The notes below the pieces were generated by a model, which was given only the letters and a program-made list of their open reading frames with translations, was not told the origin of the DNA and ran no database searches. A program made the position numbers and the translations under genes. This document shows, piece after piece, positions 1-7,751 of a stretch of 13,546 nucleotides of DNA. How positions within the stretch are numbered: the stretch's first letter is position 1; each line of letters begins with the position of its first letter. Origin of the DNA: Caldimicrobium sp964595655 (GTDB taxonomy: Bacteria; Desulfobacterota; Thermodesulfobacteria; Thermodesulfobacteriales; Thermodesulfobacteriaceae); the NCBI GenBank assembly GCA_964595655.1, contig CAZQQV010000038.1:1-13546 (forward strand). The letters run 5' to 3'.

Positions 1-4
1 ATCC

Positions 5-71
5 CTGGTAGCCGCAAGCTTCAGGTTGCGTGAGGGTTTTATGTGCAGGCTAAAGGTCTTGCGGCTACCAG
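5..71. repeat. Palindromic intergenic repeat with paired hairpins
   Basis: A perfect 14-base inverted repeat bounds this element: CTGGTAGCCGCAAG at 5-18 and its exact reverse complement at 58-71. Each arm can instead fold locally. CGCAA at 13-17 pairs with TTGCG at 26-30. GCAGG at 45-49 pairs with CTTGC at 58-62 with one G-T wobble. The element can therefore form one long stem or two side-by-side hairpins joined by a spacer at about 31-44. A third partial copy of the arm (CTGGTAGCTG) lies just outside at 86-95. The architecture matches dispersed REP/BIME-like palindromic elements. A run of T follows the right arm (72-76), so it could also act as a terminator for a gene upstream of the window. 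Copy number elsewhere cannot be seen here. Confidence 0.75.
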
Positions 72-117
72 TTTTTAAAATTTTTCTGGTAGCTGTATTA
101 TTGAAATTAATTTTCCT

Positions 118-1104
118 TTGAAGTATATTTACTTTGTGATTGCAAATCCTTTAGGGCTAATTAAAGCGGAAATATCAAAAATTGAAGAAACCTTAGGAAA
201 TTTTAAGGTTTCTCAGCATCCCTTTATAAATCAGGTTAGTGAATATATCCTTTTTTCAGGCGGAAAAAGGGTAAGACCCCTTCTTTGCGTTCTTTCTGCC
301 AAAGCAGTAAATCCAGAAGTTCCAGATTCCCTCTATGAAACCTCCCTTCTCTTTGAATATCTTCATGTGGCAACCCTTTTGCATGATGATGTGGTTGACG
401 AAGCTGAGTTTAGAAGGGGAAGAAAAGCAGCAAGAAATCTTTGGGGAAATCAGGCAACCATCCTTGTGGGGGATTATCTCTATGCCAAGGCCCTAAGGAT
501 GGCAAGCCTTCTTAAAAATCCAGAAATTATGGAGGTTATCACTGAAACCACCCTTCTTATGAGTGAAGGTGAAGTCCTTCAGCTTCTTCACCTTGATGAT
601 ACAGAGTTAACAGAGGAAGAGTATTATGAAGTTATTTTTAGAAAAACAGCAGTGCTTATGGCCTGTGCCTGCAAGGTCGGAGCCCTTTTAGTCTCAAAAA
701 ATTTTGAATTTTCTCAAAATTTATATAATTTTGGCTTAAATCTTGGCATGGCCTTTCAAGTGATTGATGACCTTCTTGATTACACAAGCAGTGAAACAGG
801 AAAAGACCAGGGAAAGGATTTTTTGGAAGGGAAGGTAACACTTCCTGTTATATTGGCCTTAAAGAAAGCTGAAAATCCTCATAAAGAGGAAATTTTAAGG
901 CTTCTCAAGAATAAAAAAGCAGATAAAAAAGATTTTCAGAGGATGTGTGAACTTTTAAATCAATATAAAGCCTTTGAAAAAACCCTTGAGAAGGGAAAAG
1001 AATTTGTCAATAAAGCGAAAGAGGAACTCAAAGAATTACCCTCAAGCCCTTATAAAGAGGCCCTTGATTTTCTTGCAGACTATCTTTTAACACGGAAAAA
1101 ATGA
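118..1104 (+). CDS. Long-chain polyprenyl diphosphate synthase
   Basis: This is a trans-type prenyltransferase of the IspA/IspB superfamily, which adds isopentenyl diphosphate units to an allylic diphosphate. GGKR (residues 48-51) is the diphosphate-binding motif. The first Asp-rich motif DDVVD is at 90-94 and the second, DDLLD, at 217-221. The GKD...GKVTLP signature follows at about 228-243. The residue five places before the first motif is a small Ala (LHVATLLHDD), as in octaprenyl-type enzymes. This favours a long product, probably the menaquinone side chain, over farnesyl or geranylgeranyl diphosphate; exact chain length is not readable. At 328 residues it has the usual length. The TTG start has no clear Shine-Dalgarno sequence, and an in-frame GTG at 136 is a real alternative. 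The stop overlaps the ATG of the following HAD gene (ATGA), so the two are probably translationally coupled. An ispB-like symbol would be reasonable but is not assigned. Confidence 0.9.
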   Translation: MKYIYFVIANPLGLIKAEISKIEETLGNFKVSQHPFINQVSEYILFSGGKRVRPLLCVLSAKAVNPEVPDSLYETSLLFEYLHVATLLHDDVVDEAEFRRGRKAARNLWGNQATILVGDYLYAKALRMASLLKNPEIMEVITETTLLMSEGEVLQLLHLDDTELTEEEYYEVIFRKTAVLMACACKVGALLVSKNFEFSQNLYNFGLNLGMAFQVIDDLLDYTSSETGKDQGKDFLEGKVTLPVILALKKAENPHKEEILRLLKNKKADKKDFQRMCELLNQYKAFEKTLEKGKEFVNKAKEELKELPSSPYKEALDFLADYLLTRKK

Positions 1105-1769
1105 AGGATATAAAGCTTCTTGTGTTTGACTGTGATGGAGTGCTTTTTGATTCCCGTTTAGCCAATGAGAAATATTACAATTTTATTTTGCAAAAAGTGG
1201 GAAGAGCGCCCCTTACCGAAGAAGAACTTGAATATGTTCACATGCACTCCCTGAAGGAGTGTTTAGAGTATCTTTTTAGAAATCACCCTGAATTAAAGGA
1301 AAAGGCCTTTGAGGTTGCCAAAGAGACCTCCTATTCAAACTTTTTTAAATACATGAAAATGGAAGAGGGCCTTAAAGAATTTCTTGAATGGGCATATCCA
1401 AGGTATTACCTTGCCCTTTGTACTAATAGAACCACCTCTACAAAACCCCTTTTACAATACTTTGACCTTGAGAGATATTTTCACTTAGTAAGAACTGCCC
1501 TTGATATTCCCAAAAATGACCCAAGGGCGTTATCTTCCATTCTTGAATATTTCAGTGTGTCCCCTAAGGAGGCCCTTTATGTAGGAGATTCTCAAGTAGA
1601 TGAGGCTTTGTGTTTGAGTTGTGGAGTTCCCCTGATTTCCTTTAAAAATCCCCATCTTAAGGCCCTTAAGGTTATAACCCAATTTGATGAACTAAAGCTC
1701 TTTCTTGAAAATAACCTTGGTCAAAAAGATCTTTCCTCCTTTCTCGAAGGGTCTCAAAAATTCGCGTAA
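1101..1769 (+). CDS. HAD-family hydrolase, phosphoglycolate phosphatase-like
   Basis: A haloacid dehalogenase superfamily phosphatase of 222 residues with all four motifs. Motif I is FDCDGV, with nucleophile Asp10 and acid/base Asp12. Motif II is Thr108 in LCTNRT. The motif III lysine is probably Lys138 in DIPKND. Motif IV is VGDSQVDEA, with Asp163 and Asp167. The helical insert between motifs I and II (about residues 20-85) fits a class-I cap as in Gph/PGP-type phosphatases. The substrate is not determined; phosphoglycolate or another small phosphomonoester is possible. It starts on an ATG that shares bases with the stop of the polyprenyl synthase gene. The last 32 residues, after a family-typical QFDELKLFL end, lie over the 3' end of the opposite-strand helicase gene, so the tail may be a recent extension. 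Confidence 0.82.
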   Translation: MKDIKLLVFDCDGVLFDSRLANEKYYNFILQKVGRAPLTEEELEYVHMHSLKECLEYLFRNHPELKEKAFEVAKETSYSNFFKYMKMEEGLKEFLEWAYPRYYLALCTNRTTSTKPLLQYFDLERYFHLVRTALDIPKNDPRALSSILEYFSVSPKEALYVGDSQVDEALCLSCGVPLISFKNPHLKALKVITQFDELKLFLENNLGQKDLSSFLEGSQKFA

Positions 1770-4005
1770 AAATTTCTGCTGAAAGAAAGTTTTTCTTTAA
1801 ACCCATGGGAACTAGGATATAGAGATTTTCTTTGGCTCTGGTAAAGGCAACATAAAGTAAGTTAAATATTTCAAGGGAGTGTTTAATTTTTTCCAAATAG
1901 TAAATATTCTTAAGTTCTTCGGAGAATTCCTCTTTTTTACCCCGGTGGATACCCCTTTCGGTAAAGTAGAGTTGAAGCTCGGAAGAATAACCTCTGAGAG
2001 AAAAGTTTAGAGGCACAAGGACATTTCTAAATTCAAGCCCCTTTGAGGCATGAATGGTAAGAATTTTTAGGGAGGCCTCTTCAAGGGATAGATCTATTTC
2101 TTCCTTGGAAAGTTCAGTCCATTCCTTTAGAAAATCCTTTGGAGCTCTCCCTTTGGCTGTAAAGCTCAATGCCAGGGTTAAAAATTTGTTTAAATAGGGT
2201 TTTTCCTCGGGGAATCTTTCTTCCAGGTGAAAACGGGAAACAAGGAATCTCAAAAATTGATATAAATTCATAAAATAGCCCTTTTCAAGGGTTTCAAGAA
2301 TATGAGTTTTATAAAAATCTTCGTGATAAACCTTGAGATATTCTGAAAGGGTAAGGGTGCTTTGGCTTTGAGTCTTAAAATTCTGATAATCCCTTAATAT
2401 TTGAAGGCCCTTTTCTTCAAAAAACTTAAGAAGAAGGGCTGATAGGGCCACATCATCTTCAGGATTAAAAAGAAGACTTAAAAAGGAAATCAGGGAATTG
2501 ACAAGGGCGGATTCTTTTAGATTTAAGAAGGAGCTTGCAACCACCTGAAAACCTTTAGACACAAGATAAGAGGCAGTTTCAGTTACATCTTCATTTTCTC
2601 TAAAAAGAATTGCAGTATCCTCAAGGAGAAAAGAGGCTCTTAATTCCTCAAGGATGGATTCTATCCTTTGTAAAAGGAAATCCATGACCTCTTTTTGCGA
2701 GGCATTTTTGTCAAATTCAAGCCACTCAATGATAACATTCCCAGAAAGGTCTTGCACTGGAACTTGTTCTACTTCTGAAAAAATTTCGTCAAATTCAGAA
2801 AGAGCTCTTTCTATGAGCTCAGAGGATTCATCTTTGAAATTCTTACCAAGGGTAACTCTCCGAAGAAGCTCCCTTTTAAGCTCAATCTCTTCTTTAAGTA
2901 AATTGAAAAGGAGATTATTGAATTCAACGATTTGAAAGGCACTCCTAAAGTTATATTTCAGAGGCACCTCTTTTAGTCCGTAAATTTTAAAATTTTCCTT
3001 AATGAGTTTTATTAAGCCAGGATCTCCTCCTTTCCAGCGATAAATGGTTTGTTTTGTGTCCCCTGCAGCAATAAAGATCCTTCCTTCACTGATTAGGTTT
3101 TCCACAAGGGGGTATACAGAAAGCCATTGCAATCTATCGGTATCCTGAAATTCGTCAATGATAAAGGCTTTAAGTTCTCCCAGTTTGAGGTAAATCCAGG
3201 GCAAAAAGTCTTCCTTTAAAACTTTCGCAAGTTTTTCCTTCCAGATTCCCATGTAAAGGGTTTTCTCTTGAAAAAGGATTTCCTCAAGCTCCTTTTTTAA
3301 CAGGGTGAGAAATCTAAAATAAAGGAGCCCTCTTACAAGAGTTTTGTCAGAATTCTTTATACATTCTGGCAATTCAGATTTTTCCCTTTGATAGGTAATA
3401 AGCTCTTCTTTATAAGTTGAAACCTCAAGGAGCTTTTTTAATTCGGAAGTAATTTTTTTCTTGAAATTTAGGGGAAGGGTGTTTTCACTTGTAAGGAGAA
3501 AGGCCAAAAAGCTTTCCAAAAAATGGAGAATTTCTTGATCTTCCTTTGTTTTTTCAAAGACCCTGAGAAGGGCCTTTTCTATGCAGTTTTCATTAACATA
3601 ACTGCTTATTGAAAAATCGGGAGTTAAATTTAATTCATAGGAAAGTCCTCTAAATAATCTAAGTAGAAAACTATCAATGGTTTTAACTTCAAGATAGTCG
3701 TAGTTGAGAAAAATGAGTTCAAGGAAGGCCTCTGCCTCAGCTGGGCTAATTCCTGTCTTTTCTGCTAAAGCTTTACCTTTTTCGGTTTCAAGGGCAATTT
3801 CTTTTAAAAAGGAAATAATTCTTTCTTTCATTTCATAGGCTGCCTTGTTAGTGAAGGTAATAGCAAGGATTTTCCTTAAGGCCTCTTGATTTTCAAGAGA
3901 GACATAATGCTTTAGTAAAGTCAAGTAGGTCAAAGAGAGTTGAAAAGTCTTTCCAGAGCCTGCGCTTGCATAAAAGAGCGTAACAGGTGAAAAGTTCTTA
4001 TCCAT
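1672..4005 (-). CDS. UvrD/AddA-type superfamily 1 DNA helicase lacking a nuclease domain
   Basis: A superfamily 1A ATP-dependent DNA helicase of 777 residues. Walker A is ASAGSGKT (13-20), motif Ia ITFTNKAAYEM (49-59), motif II IDEFQDTD (283-290) and motif III GDTKQTIYRWKGGD (315-328). Motif IV is YNFRS (351-355), motif V ILTIHASKGLEF (648-659) and motif VI LLYVAFTRAKENL (716-728). The N-terminus beginning directly with the Walker A strand, and the GGDP after motif III, resemble AddA/RecB more than UvrD. However, the chain ends about 50 residues after motif VI, where AddA and RecB carry a C-terminal PD-(D/E)XK nuclease. The helicase core is complete, so it is probably active. A likely role is double-strand end processing or recombination, possibly with a nuclease encoded elsewhere. 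The ATG at 4005 has AGGA eight bases upstream. The 3' end overlaps the convergent HAD gene by 98 bp. Confidence 0.85.
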   Translation of the reverse strand: MDKNFSPVTLFYASAGSGKTFQLSLTYLTLLKHYVSLENQEALRKILAITFTNKAAYEMKERIISFLKEIALETEKGKALAEKTGISPAEAEAFLELIFLNYDYLEVKTIDSFLLRLFRGLSYELNLTPDFSISSYVNENCIEKALLRVFEKTKEDQEILHFLESFLAFLLTSENTLPLNFKKKITSELKKLLEVSTYKEELITYQREKSELPECIKNSDKTLVRGLLYFRFLTLLKKELEEILFQEKTLYMGIWKEKLAKVLKEDFLPWIYLKLGELKAFIIDEFQDTDRLQWLSVYPLVENLISEGRIFIAAGDTKQTIYRWKGGDPGLIKLIKENFKIYGLKEVPLKYNFRSAFQIVEFNNLLFNLLKEEIELKRELLRRVTLGKNFKDESSELIERALSEFDEIFSEVEQVPVQDLSGNVIIEWLEFDKNASQKEVMDFLLQRIESILEELRASFLLEDTAILFRENEDVTETASYLVSKGFQVVASSFLNLKESALVNSLISFLSLLFNPEDDVALSALLLKFFEEKGLQILRDYQNFKTQSQSTLTLSEYLKVYHEDFYKTHILETLEKGYFMNLYQFLRFLVSRFHLEERFPEEKPYLNKFLTLALSFTAKGRAPKDFLKEWTELSKEEIDLSLEEASLKILTIHASKGLEFRNVLVPLNFSLRGYSSELQLYFTERGIHRGKKEEFSEELKNIYYLEKIKHSLEIFNLLYVAFTRAKENLYILVPMGLKKNFLSAEIFTRIFETLRERRKDLFDQGYFQERALVHQIGL

Positions 4006-4034
4006 AGAGTTGTCCTGAAAGAATGTTTTTATTC

Positions 4035-4063
4035 ATAATATAGACTCTTTAAATTTTTTTCAA
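4035..4063 (-). promoter_or_regulatory. Predicted sigma70-type promoter for the helicase gene
   Basis: On the minus strand, TTGAAA (4063-4058) and TATTAT (4040-4035) are separated by 17 bases. This is a good match to -35 and -10 hexamers. Transcription would start near 4028 and give a leader of about 23 bases. A Shine-Dalgarno AGGA (4016-4013) follows, then the helicase ATG at 4005. It lies back to back with the pilT promoter. This is a sequence match only. Confidence 0.5.
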
Positions 4064-4079
4064 CAGCTAAACTCATAGG

Positions 4080-4107
4080 TTGACTTTCAGAGTCGGTTTA
4101 TTATACT
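4080..4107 (+). promoter_or_regulatory. Predicted sigma70-type promoter for the pilT gene train
   Basis: TTGACT (4080-4085) and TATACT (4102-4107) are separated by 16 bases, each one mismatch from consensus. Transcription would start near 4114, about 40 bases before the pilT ATG at 4153. GAGGGG (4143-4148) is the ribosome binding site. The small dyad GACT-TTCAG-AGTC (4082-4094) overlaps the -35 box, and GACTCT (4043-4048) mirrors AGAGTC (4089-4094). These could be regulator contacts but are short. The genes from 4153 to 12139 have gaps of at most about 40 bases, so this promoter could serve all of them. Confidence 0.6.
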
Positions 4108-4152
4108 GAATTAATTAAAAGACATAATTGAAACACATAAAAGAGGGGTCTT

Positions 4153-5244
4153 ATGGCAAAGCTTGACCCTTTTTTTAAACTTATGGTAGATACTGGTGCT
4201 TCAGACCTTCATCTCTCGGTTGGAAATCCGCCCTTAATTAGACTTCACGGGGATCTTCAAAGGGTAAAATATAAAAATCTTGAGGAAGACGAGTTAAGGG
4301 AGATGCTTTATGAAATAGCCCCTGAGGAGGTAATAAAGAAATTTGAAGAGGAAGGAGAGGTTGATTTTGGTATAGAAATTCCTGGGCTTGCAAGATTTAG
4401 AGTAAATTATTACAAAGAAAGGCGGGGAATTGCTGCAGCCTTCAGAATTATTCCAACCAAAGTTAAAACCATTGAGGAACTTGGGCTACCCTCTATATTA
4501 AATAAGCTTGCCCTTCTTCCCAAGGGTCTTATTCTTGTCACTGGTCCAACAGGCTCTGGAAAATCAACCACTCTTGCTGCCATGATTGATTATGCCAATC
4601 GTATGCGTTATGACCATATTATTACCATTGAGGATCCCATTGAGTTTGTTCATGAATCTAAAAATTGTCTTGTTAATCAAAGGGAGTTAGGAACCCACAC
4701 GAAAAGTTTTGCTAATGCTTTAAGAGCTGCCTTAAGAGAAGACCCAGATATTATTCTTGTTGGAGAAATGAGAGATAGAGAAACCATTGCCCTTGCCATT
4801 GAGGCCACCTTAACGGGACATCTTGTCCTTTCCACCCTTCATACTATATCTGCCGCACAAACCATAAACCGAATCATTGATGTCTTTCCTGCAGAGGAGC
4901 AGGCCCAGATAAGAACTACCCTTTCTGAGGCTATAAGAGCGGTAATTTCCCAAACTATGTTCAAAAGAATAGATAGACCCGGAAGAATTGTTGCCCTTGA
5001 GATTTTGATTGCAACCCCTGCTGTTAGAAATCTCATAAGAGAGGGGAAGATTCACCAGATTCCCTCCATGATTCAAACCGGTAAAAAATACGGTATGATG
5101 AGCTTGGATGACTGCATAATGGATTACCTTAATAAGGGATATATAAGTCCTGAAGAGGCCTTTTTAAAGGCTGTGGATAAAACGAGATTTTTGCCCTTTG
5201 TGAAGAATAAAGAGGCTATAGACTTTACTGAGCTTCCAGGTTAG
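4153..5244 (+). CDS. pilT: Type IV pilus retraction ATPase PilT
   Basis: A hexameric secretion ATPase that drives type IV pilus retraction and twitching motility at the cytoplasmic face of the pilus base. The N-terminal PAS-like domain carries the PilT signature GASDLHL (15-21). The C-terminal RecA-like domain has Walker A GPTGSGKST (131-139) and the Asp box ITIEDPIE (157-164). Walker B is ILVGEMRD (201-208) and the His box TGHLVLSTLHT (221-231). AVRNLIREGK (290-299) corresponds to the AIRNLIRE motif required for retraction in PilT, which separates it from PilB or GspE. The 363 residues match the family. The ATG is preceded by GAGGGG at a suitable distance and by a good promoter. A second PilT-family gene begins three bases after the stop. 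Pilus assembly genes are not in the window. Confidence 0.95.
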   Translation: MAKLDPFFKLMVDTGASDLHLSVGNPPLIRLHGDLQRVKYKNLEEDELREMLYEIAPEEVIKKFEEEGEVDFGIEIPGLARFRVNYYKERRGIAAAFRIIPTKVKTIEELGLPSILNKLALLPKGLILVTGPTGSGKSTTLAAMIDYANRMRYDHIITIEDPIEFVHESKNCLVNQRELGTHTKSFANALRAALREDPDIILVGEMRDRETIALAIEATLTGHLVLSTLHTISAAQTINRIIDVFPAEEQAQIRTTLSEAIRAVISQTMFKRIDRPGRIVALEILIATPAVRNLIREGKIHQIPSMIQTGKKYGMMSLDDCIMDYLNKGYISPEEAFLKAVDKTRFLPFVKNKEAIDFTELPG

Positions 5245-5247
5245 AAA

Positions 5248-6411
5248 ATGCTTACCGAGGCTGAAATAAAAGACATAGTTGCTAAGCTTGCTTTTCATGA
5301 GCCTGGAATTTCGGATGTTTTTATTCTCTCTGGCTATCCCTTTCAAATTATGGTTTACGGAAGGATGAAAAATGTTTTTCTCTCTGATTATCCCGTTGAG
5401 AAGCTCACTGCCTTTCAAGTTGAAGAAATAGCCTTTTCCATGTTGAGAGACAAACCCTATCTTTTTAGAAAGCTTTTAAAGGATGGATATGCGGATTTTT
5501 CCTTTTACCTTGATGATGAAACTCGCTTCAGGGTAAATGTTTTTTCCCGACAAAAAACCTATAACATTGTAATGAGAAAGCTTGAAAGCAAAATTAAAAC
5601 CATTGAAGAGCTTAATCTTCCCAGGGTATTTTACAAGATTGCCAAGGAAAAATATGGCATAGTTCTTGTTACTGGAGCAACTGGCCAGGGTAAAACCACT
5701 ACCCTTGCAGCCATTCTTCACGAAATTAACAAAAACGAGGCCGTTCATATTTTAACCCTTGAAGACCCTGTGGAATATATACACAAACCCATTAAAGCAA
5801 CTATTAATCAAAGAGAGTTAGGAACGGACTTTTCAAGTTTTGCAGAGGGATTGCGGGCTGCTCTGCGTGAGGCCCCTCATGTGATATTGGTTGGTGAGAT
5901 CCGTGACAGGGAAACCATGGATATTGCCCTAACTGCTGCTGAAACAGGGCATCTCGTTTTTTCAACCCTTCACACCATTGGTGCCTCTCAGACCATTAAT
6001 AGGATTATCGGATTTTACAGCAAAGAAGAGGAAAGTCAGATAAGGCAGCGCTTAGCTTCATCTTTAAGATGGGTGATTGGTCAAAAACTTTTGCCTAAAG
6101 TGGGTGGGGGAAGGGTTGCAGTCTTTGACATTCTTTACAATAATCTTAGAGTAAGGGAGATTATCCTTTCTGGAGAGTCAGAAGGTAGAACCTTTTATGA
6201 TGTAATGACCCAAGGCGGGCCTTTTGGAATGCAAACCTTTGATCAGAACCTCATTGAACTTTACAAACAGGGGTTAATAGAAGAGGATATCGCCTATTAT
6301 CATGCCATAAGAAAGGACATAGTAGGAAGACAAATTGAATTAATTAAAAAGGAAAGACAGAGGGAAGAGCCAGCTATAAATCTTGAAATAATTGGAAAAG
6401 GTGTGAAATGA
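5248..6411 (+). CDS. PilT/PilU-like type IV pilus ATPase with altered motifs
   Basis: A second PilT-family ATPase of 387 residues, in tandem with pilT and clearly paralogous. Examples are the shared INQRELGT segment and the His box TGHLVFSTLHT (233-243). The Asp box ILTLEDPVE is at 168-176. Walker A reads GATGQGKTT (143-151), with Gln where PilT has Ser; the essential Lys and Thr remain. Two PilT hallmarks are degraded. The N-terminal SDLHL is SDVFI (22-26), and the retraction motif AIRNLIRE is replaced by RVREIILSGE (301-310). The residue pair before Walker B is Pro-His instead of Pro-Asp. This pattern fits a PilU-like accessory retraction motor that assists PilT, but PilU identity is not proven. 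AGG at 5238-5240 precedes the ATG. The 3' end overlaps the next gene by ATGA, with an extra charged C-terminal tail of about 40 residues. Confidence 0.88.
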   Translation: MLTEAEIKDIVAKLAFHEPGISDVFILSGYPFQIMVYGRMKNVFLSDYPVEKLTAFQVEEIAFSMLRDKPYLFRKLLKDGYADFSFYLDDETRFRVNVFSRQKTYNIVMRKLESKIKTIEELNLPRVFYKIAKEKYGIVLVTGATGQGKTTTLAAILHEINKNEAVHILTLEDPVEYIHKPIKATINQRELGTDFSSFAEGLRAALREAPHVILVGEIRDRETMDIALTAAETGHLVFSTLHTIGASQTINRIIGFYSKEEESQIRQRLASSLRWVIGQKLLPKVGGGRVAVFDILYNNLRVREIILSGESEGRTFYDVMTQGGPFGMQTFDQNLIELYKQGLIEEDIAYYHAIRKDIVGRQIELIKKERQREEPAINLEIIGKGVK

Positions 6412-6863
6412 CCCTGGAACTAAAGGATTTACTTTTAGAAAAACCGGTGACCCTTATTTATTGGGAACTGGGGGGTGATTTCAATAAAATTTTTTCCTTT
6501 TTTGAAAGAGATACCGAATTAAGGTCTCTAAATGCTCTTGAAGAGATTTATTCTTGGTTTAATGCCCTTCAAGTTAAAAATTTTATAGCTGGCGTTAAAA
6601 ATATTGAAAAAATAAAGGAAATAAATGAAATTTTAAAAAAATTGCCCATTGAAAAGAGAAGGGAAATATTTGTAATCTATATTTCTCCTGAGTTAAAAAC
6701 TCTGGATACAAGAGAAAGTTTTTTATATTCTGCCAATCTTGTAGTTAATGAGAAGGATCTTTCTGAGATGGATAGAATTTACGAGAAAGCCAAGACCTTT
6801 TGGTTAAATCTTTATAAACCCTACTATCAGACCTGGGAAAGAATTCTAAAGGAGGAAGGGTAA
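6408..6863 (+). CDS. Hypothetical protein, possible degenerate receiver-like fold
   Basis: I do not recognise a named family for this 151-residue soluble protein, which has no signal peptide or membrane segment. Its start overlaps the stop of the pilU-like gene by ATGA, and its stop directly abuts the galU GTG. It is therefore a translated operon member and not a chance ORF. The first strand is VTLIYWEL (14-21), followed by mainly helical sequence to about residue 85. IFVIYIS (87-93), the helix after it and LVVNEKDL (about 110-117) with a last helix are arranged like the second half of a response-regulator receiver domain. No phosphorylation residues can be assigned. The position behind two pilus ATPases suggests a role in pilus control or surface behaviour. 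That is an inference from context only. Confidence 0.7.
   Translation: MTLELKDLLLEKPVTLIYWELGGDFNKIFSFFERDTELRSLNALEEIYSWFNALQVKNFIAGVKNIEKIKEINEILKKLPIEKRREIFVIYISPELKTLDTRESFLYSANLVVNEKDLSEMDRIYEKAKTFWLNLYKPYYQTWERILKEEG
6851..6855 (+). promoter_or_regulatory. Strong ribosome binding site deciding the galU GTG start
   Basis: GGAGG lies eight bases upstream of the GTG at 6864, inside the last codons of the preceding gene. It fixes the non-ATG start of galU, which falls immediately after the upstream TAA. Confidence 0.8.
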
Positions 6864-7739
6864 GTGATAAGAAAGGCTGTTTTTCCTGTTGCTGGCTTTG
6901 GAACGAGGATGCTTCCTGTAACCAAGGCTGTTCCAAAAGAGCTTCTTCCCATAATTAATCGTCCTGCTATTGAATATGTGGTAGATGAGGCCTTGGAGTC
7001 TGGTTTTGATAGTTTAATTTTTGTTCTCTCCTATGGAAAGGAAGCCATTCTTGATTACTTTGATGTGGATCTGGGTTTAAAGGCCTTTCTTTCTGAAAGA
7101 AAAAAGGATACCCTGATTAAAACAATTGAGGAGATTGAGAAAAAGGTAAAAACCTTAAGTTCGGTTAGGCAGAAAGTGCCAGAGGGGCTTGGCCATGCAG
7201 TGCTTGTTGCAGAAAGACTTGTTGGGAAGGAGCCCTTTGCGGTGCTCCTTGGAGACGATCTTGTTGATGCTGAAGAGCCCTGTCTTAAACAGATGAAAGA
7301 AAGGTATCTTGAGCTCTCAGCCCAGGTTGAAAATCACAACATAATTGCCCTTGAAGAAGTTCCAATGGAAGAGGTTTCAAAATACGGTATTGTTGAGGGG
7401 GAAAGAATTTCTGAAAATTTAATAAAAATAAAGAGAGTGGTTGAAAAACCTTCTCCTGAGGAGGCACCATCCAACCTTGCCATCATTGGGAGATACATTT
7501 TTGATCCTGTCATCTTTGAATATTTAAAAAGGATTCCCAAAAGAGGAGGTGAATATCAGTTAACCGATGCCATTCAGCTTATGATTGATGAGGGATATCC
7601 TGTTTTTGGTTATTTTTTCAAGGGTAAACGCCTTGATACAGGAAATCCCAAAGGTTATCTTAAAGCCATCCTTCACTATGCCTCAAAAGATCAGGAATTA
7701 AAGGAAATACTTATTGCCTTTCTTGAAGAGCTTAAATAA
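6864..7739 (+). CDS. galU: UTP--glucose-1-phosphate uridylyltransferase
   Basis: Makes UDP-glucose from UTP and glucose-1-phosphate, feeding synthesis of surface polysaccharide, lipopolysaccharide sugars or glycogen-like polymers in the cytoplasm. The nucleotide-binding signature GFGTRMLPVTK (11-21), followed by KELLPI (25-30), is typical of bacterial GalU. Also present are the metal-site LGDD (129-132), KYGIV (173-177), VVEKP (192-196), GGEYQLTDAI (228-237) and the C-terminal RLDTGNPKGYLKA (256-268). At 291 residues it matches the family. It starts with GTG directly after the TAA of the upstream gene, with a strong GGAGG site. The spacing implies co-transcription with the pilus ATPases, which would link cell-surface sugar supply to surface motility. 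Functional coupling is inferred. Confidence 0.95.
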   Translation: MIRKAVFPVAGFGTRMLPVTKAVPKELLPIINRPAIEYVVDEALESGFDSLIFVLSYGKEAILDYFDVDLGLKAFLSERKKDTLIKTIEEIEKKVKTLSSVRQKVPEGLGHAVLVAERLVGKEPFAVLLGDDLVDAEEPCLKQMKERYLELSAQVENHNIIALEEVPMEEVSKYGIVEGERISENLIKIKRVVEKPSPEEAPSNLAIIGRYIFDPVIFEYLKRIPKRGGEYQLTDAIQLMIDEGYPVFGYFFKGKRLDTGNPKGYLKAILHYASKDQELKEILIAFLEELK

Positions 7740-7751
7740 TTTAAAACTTTA

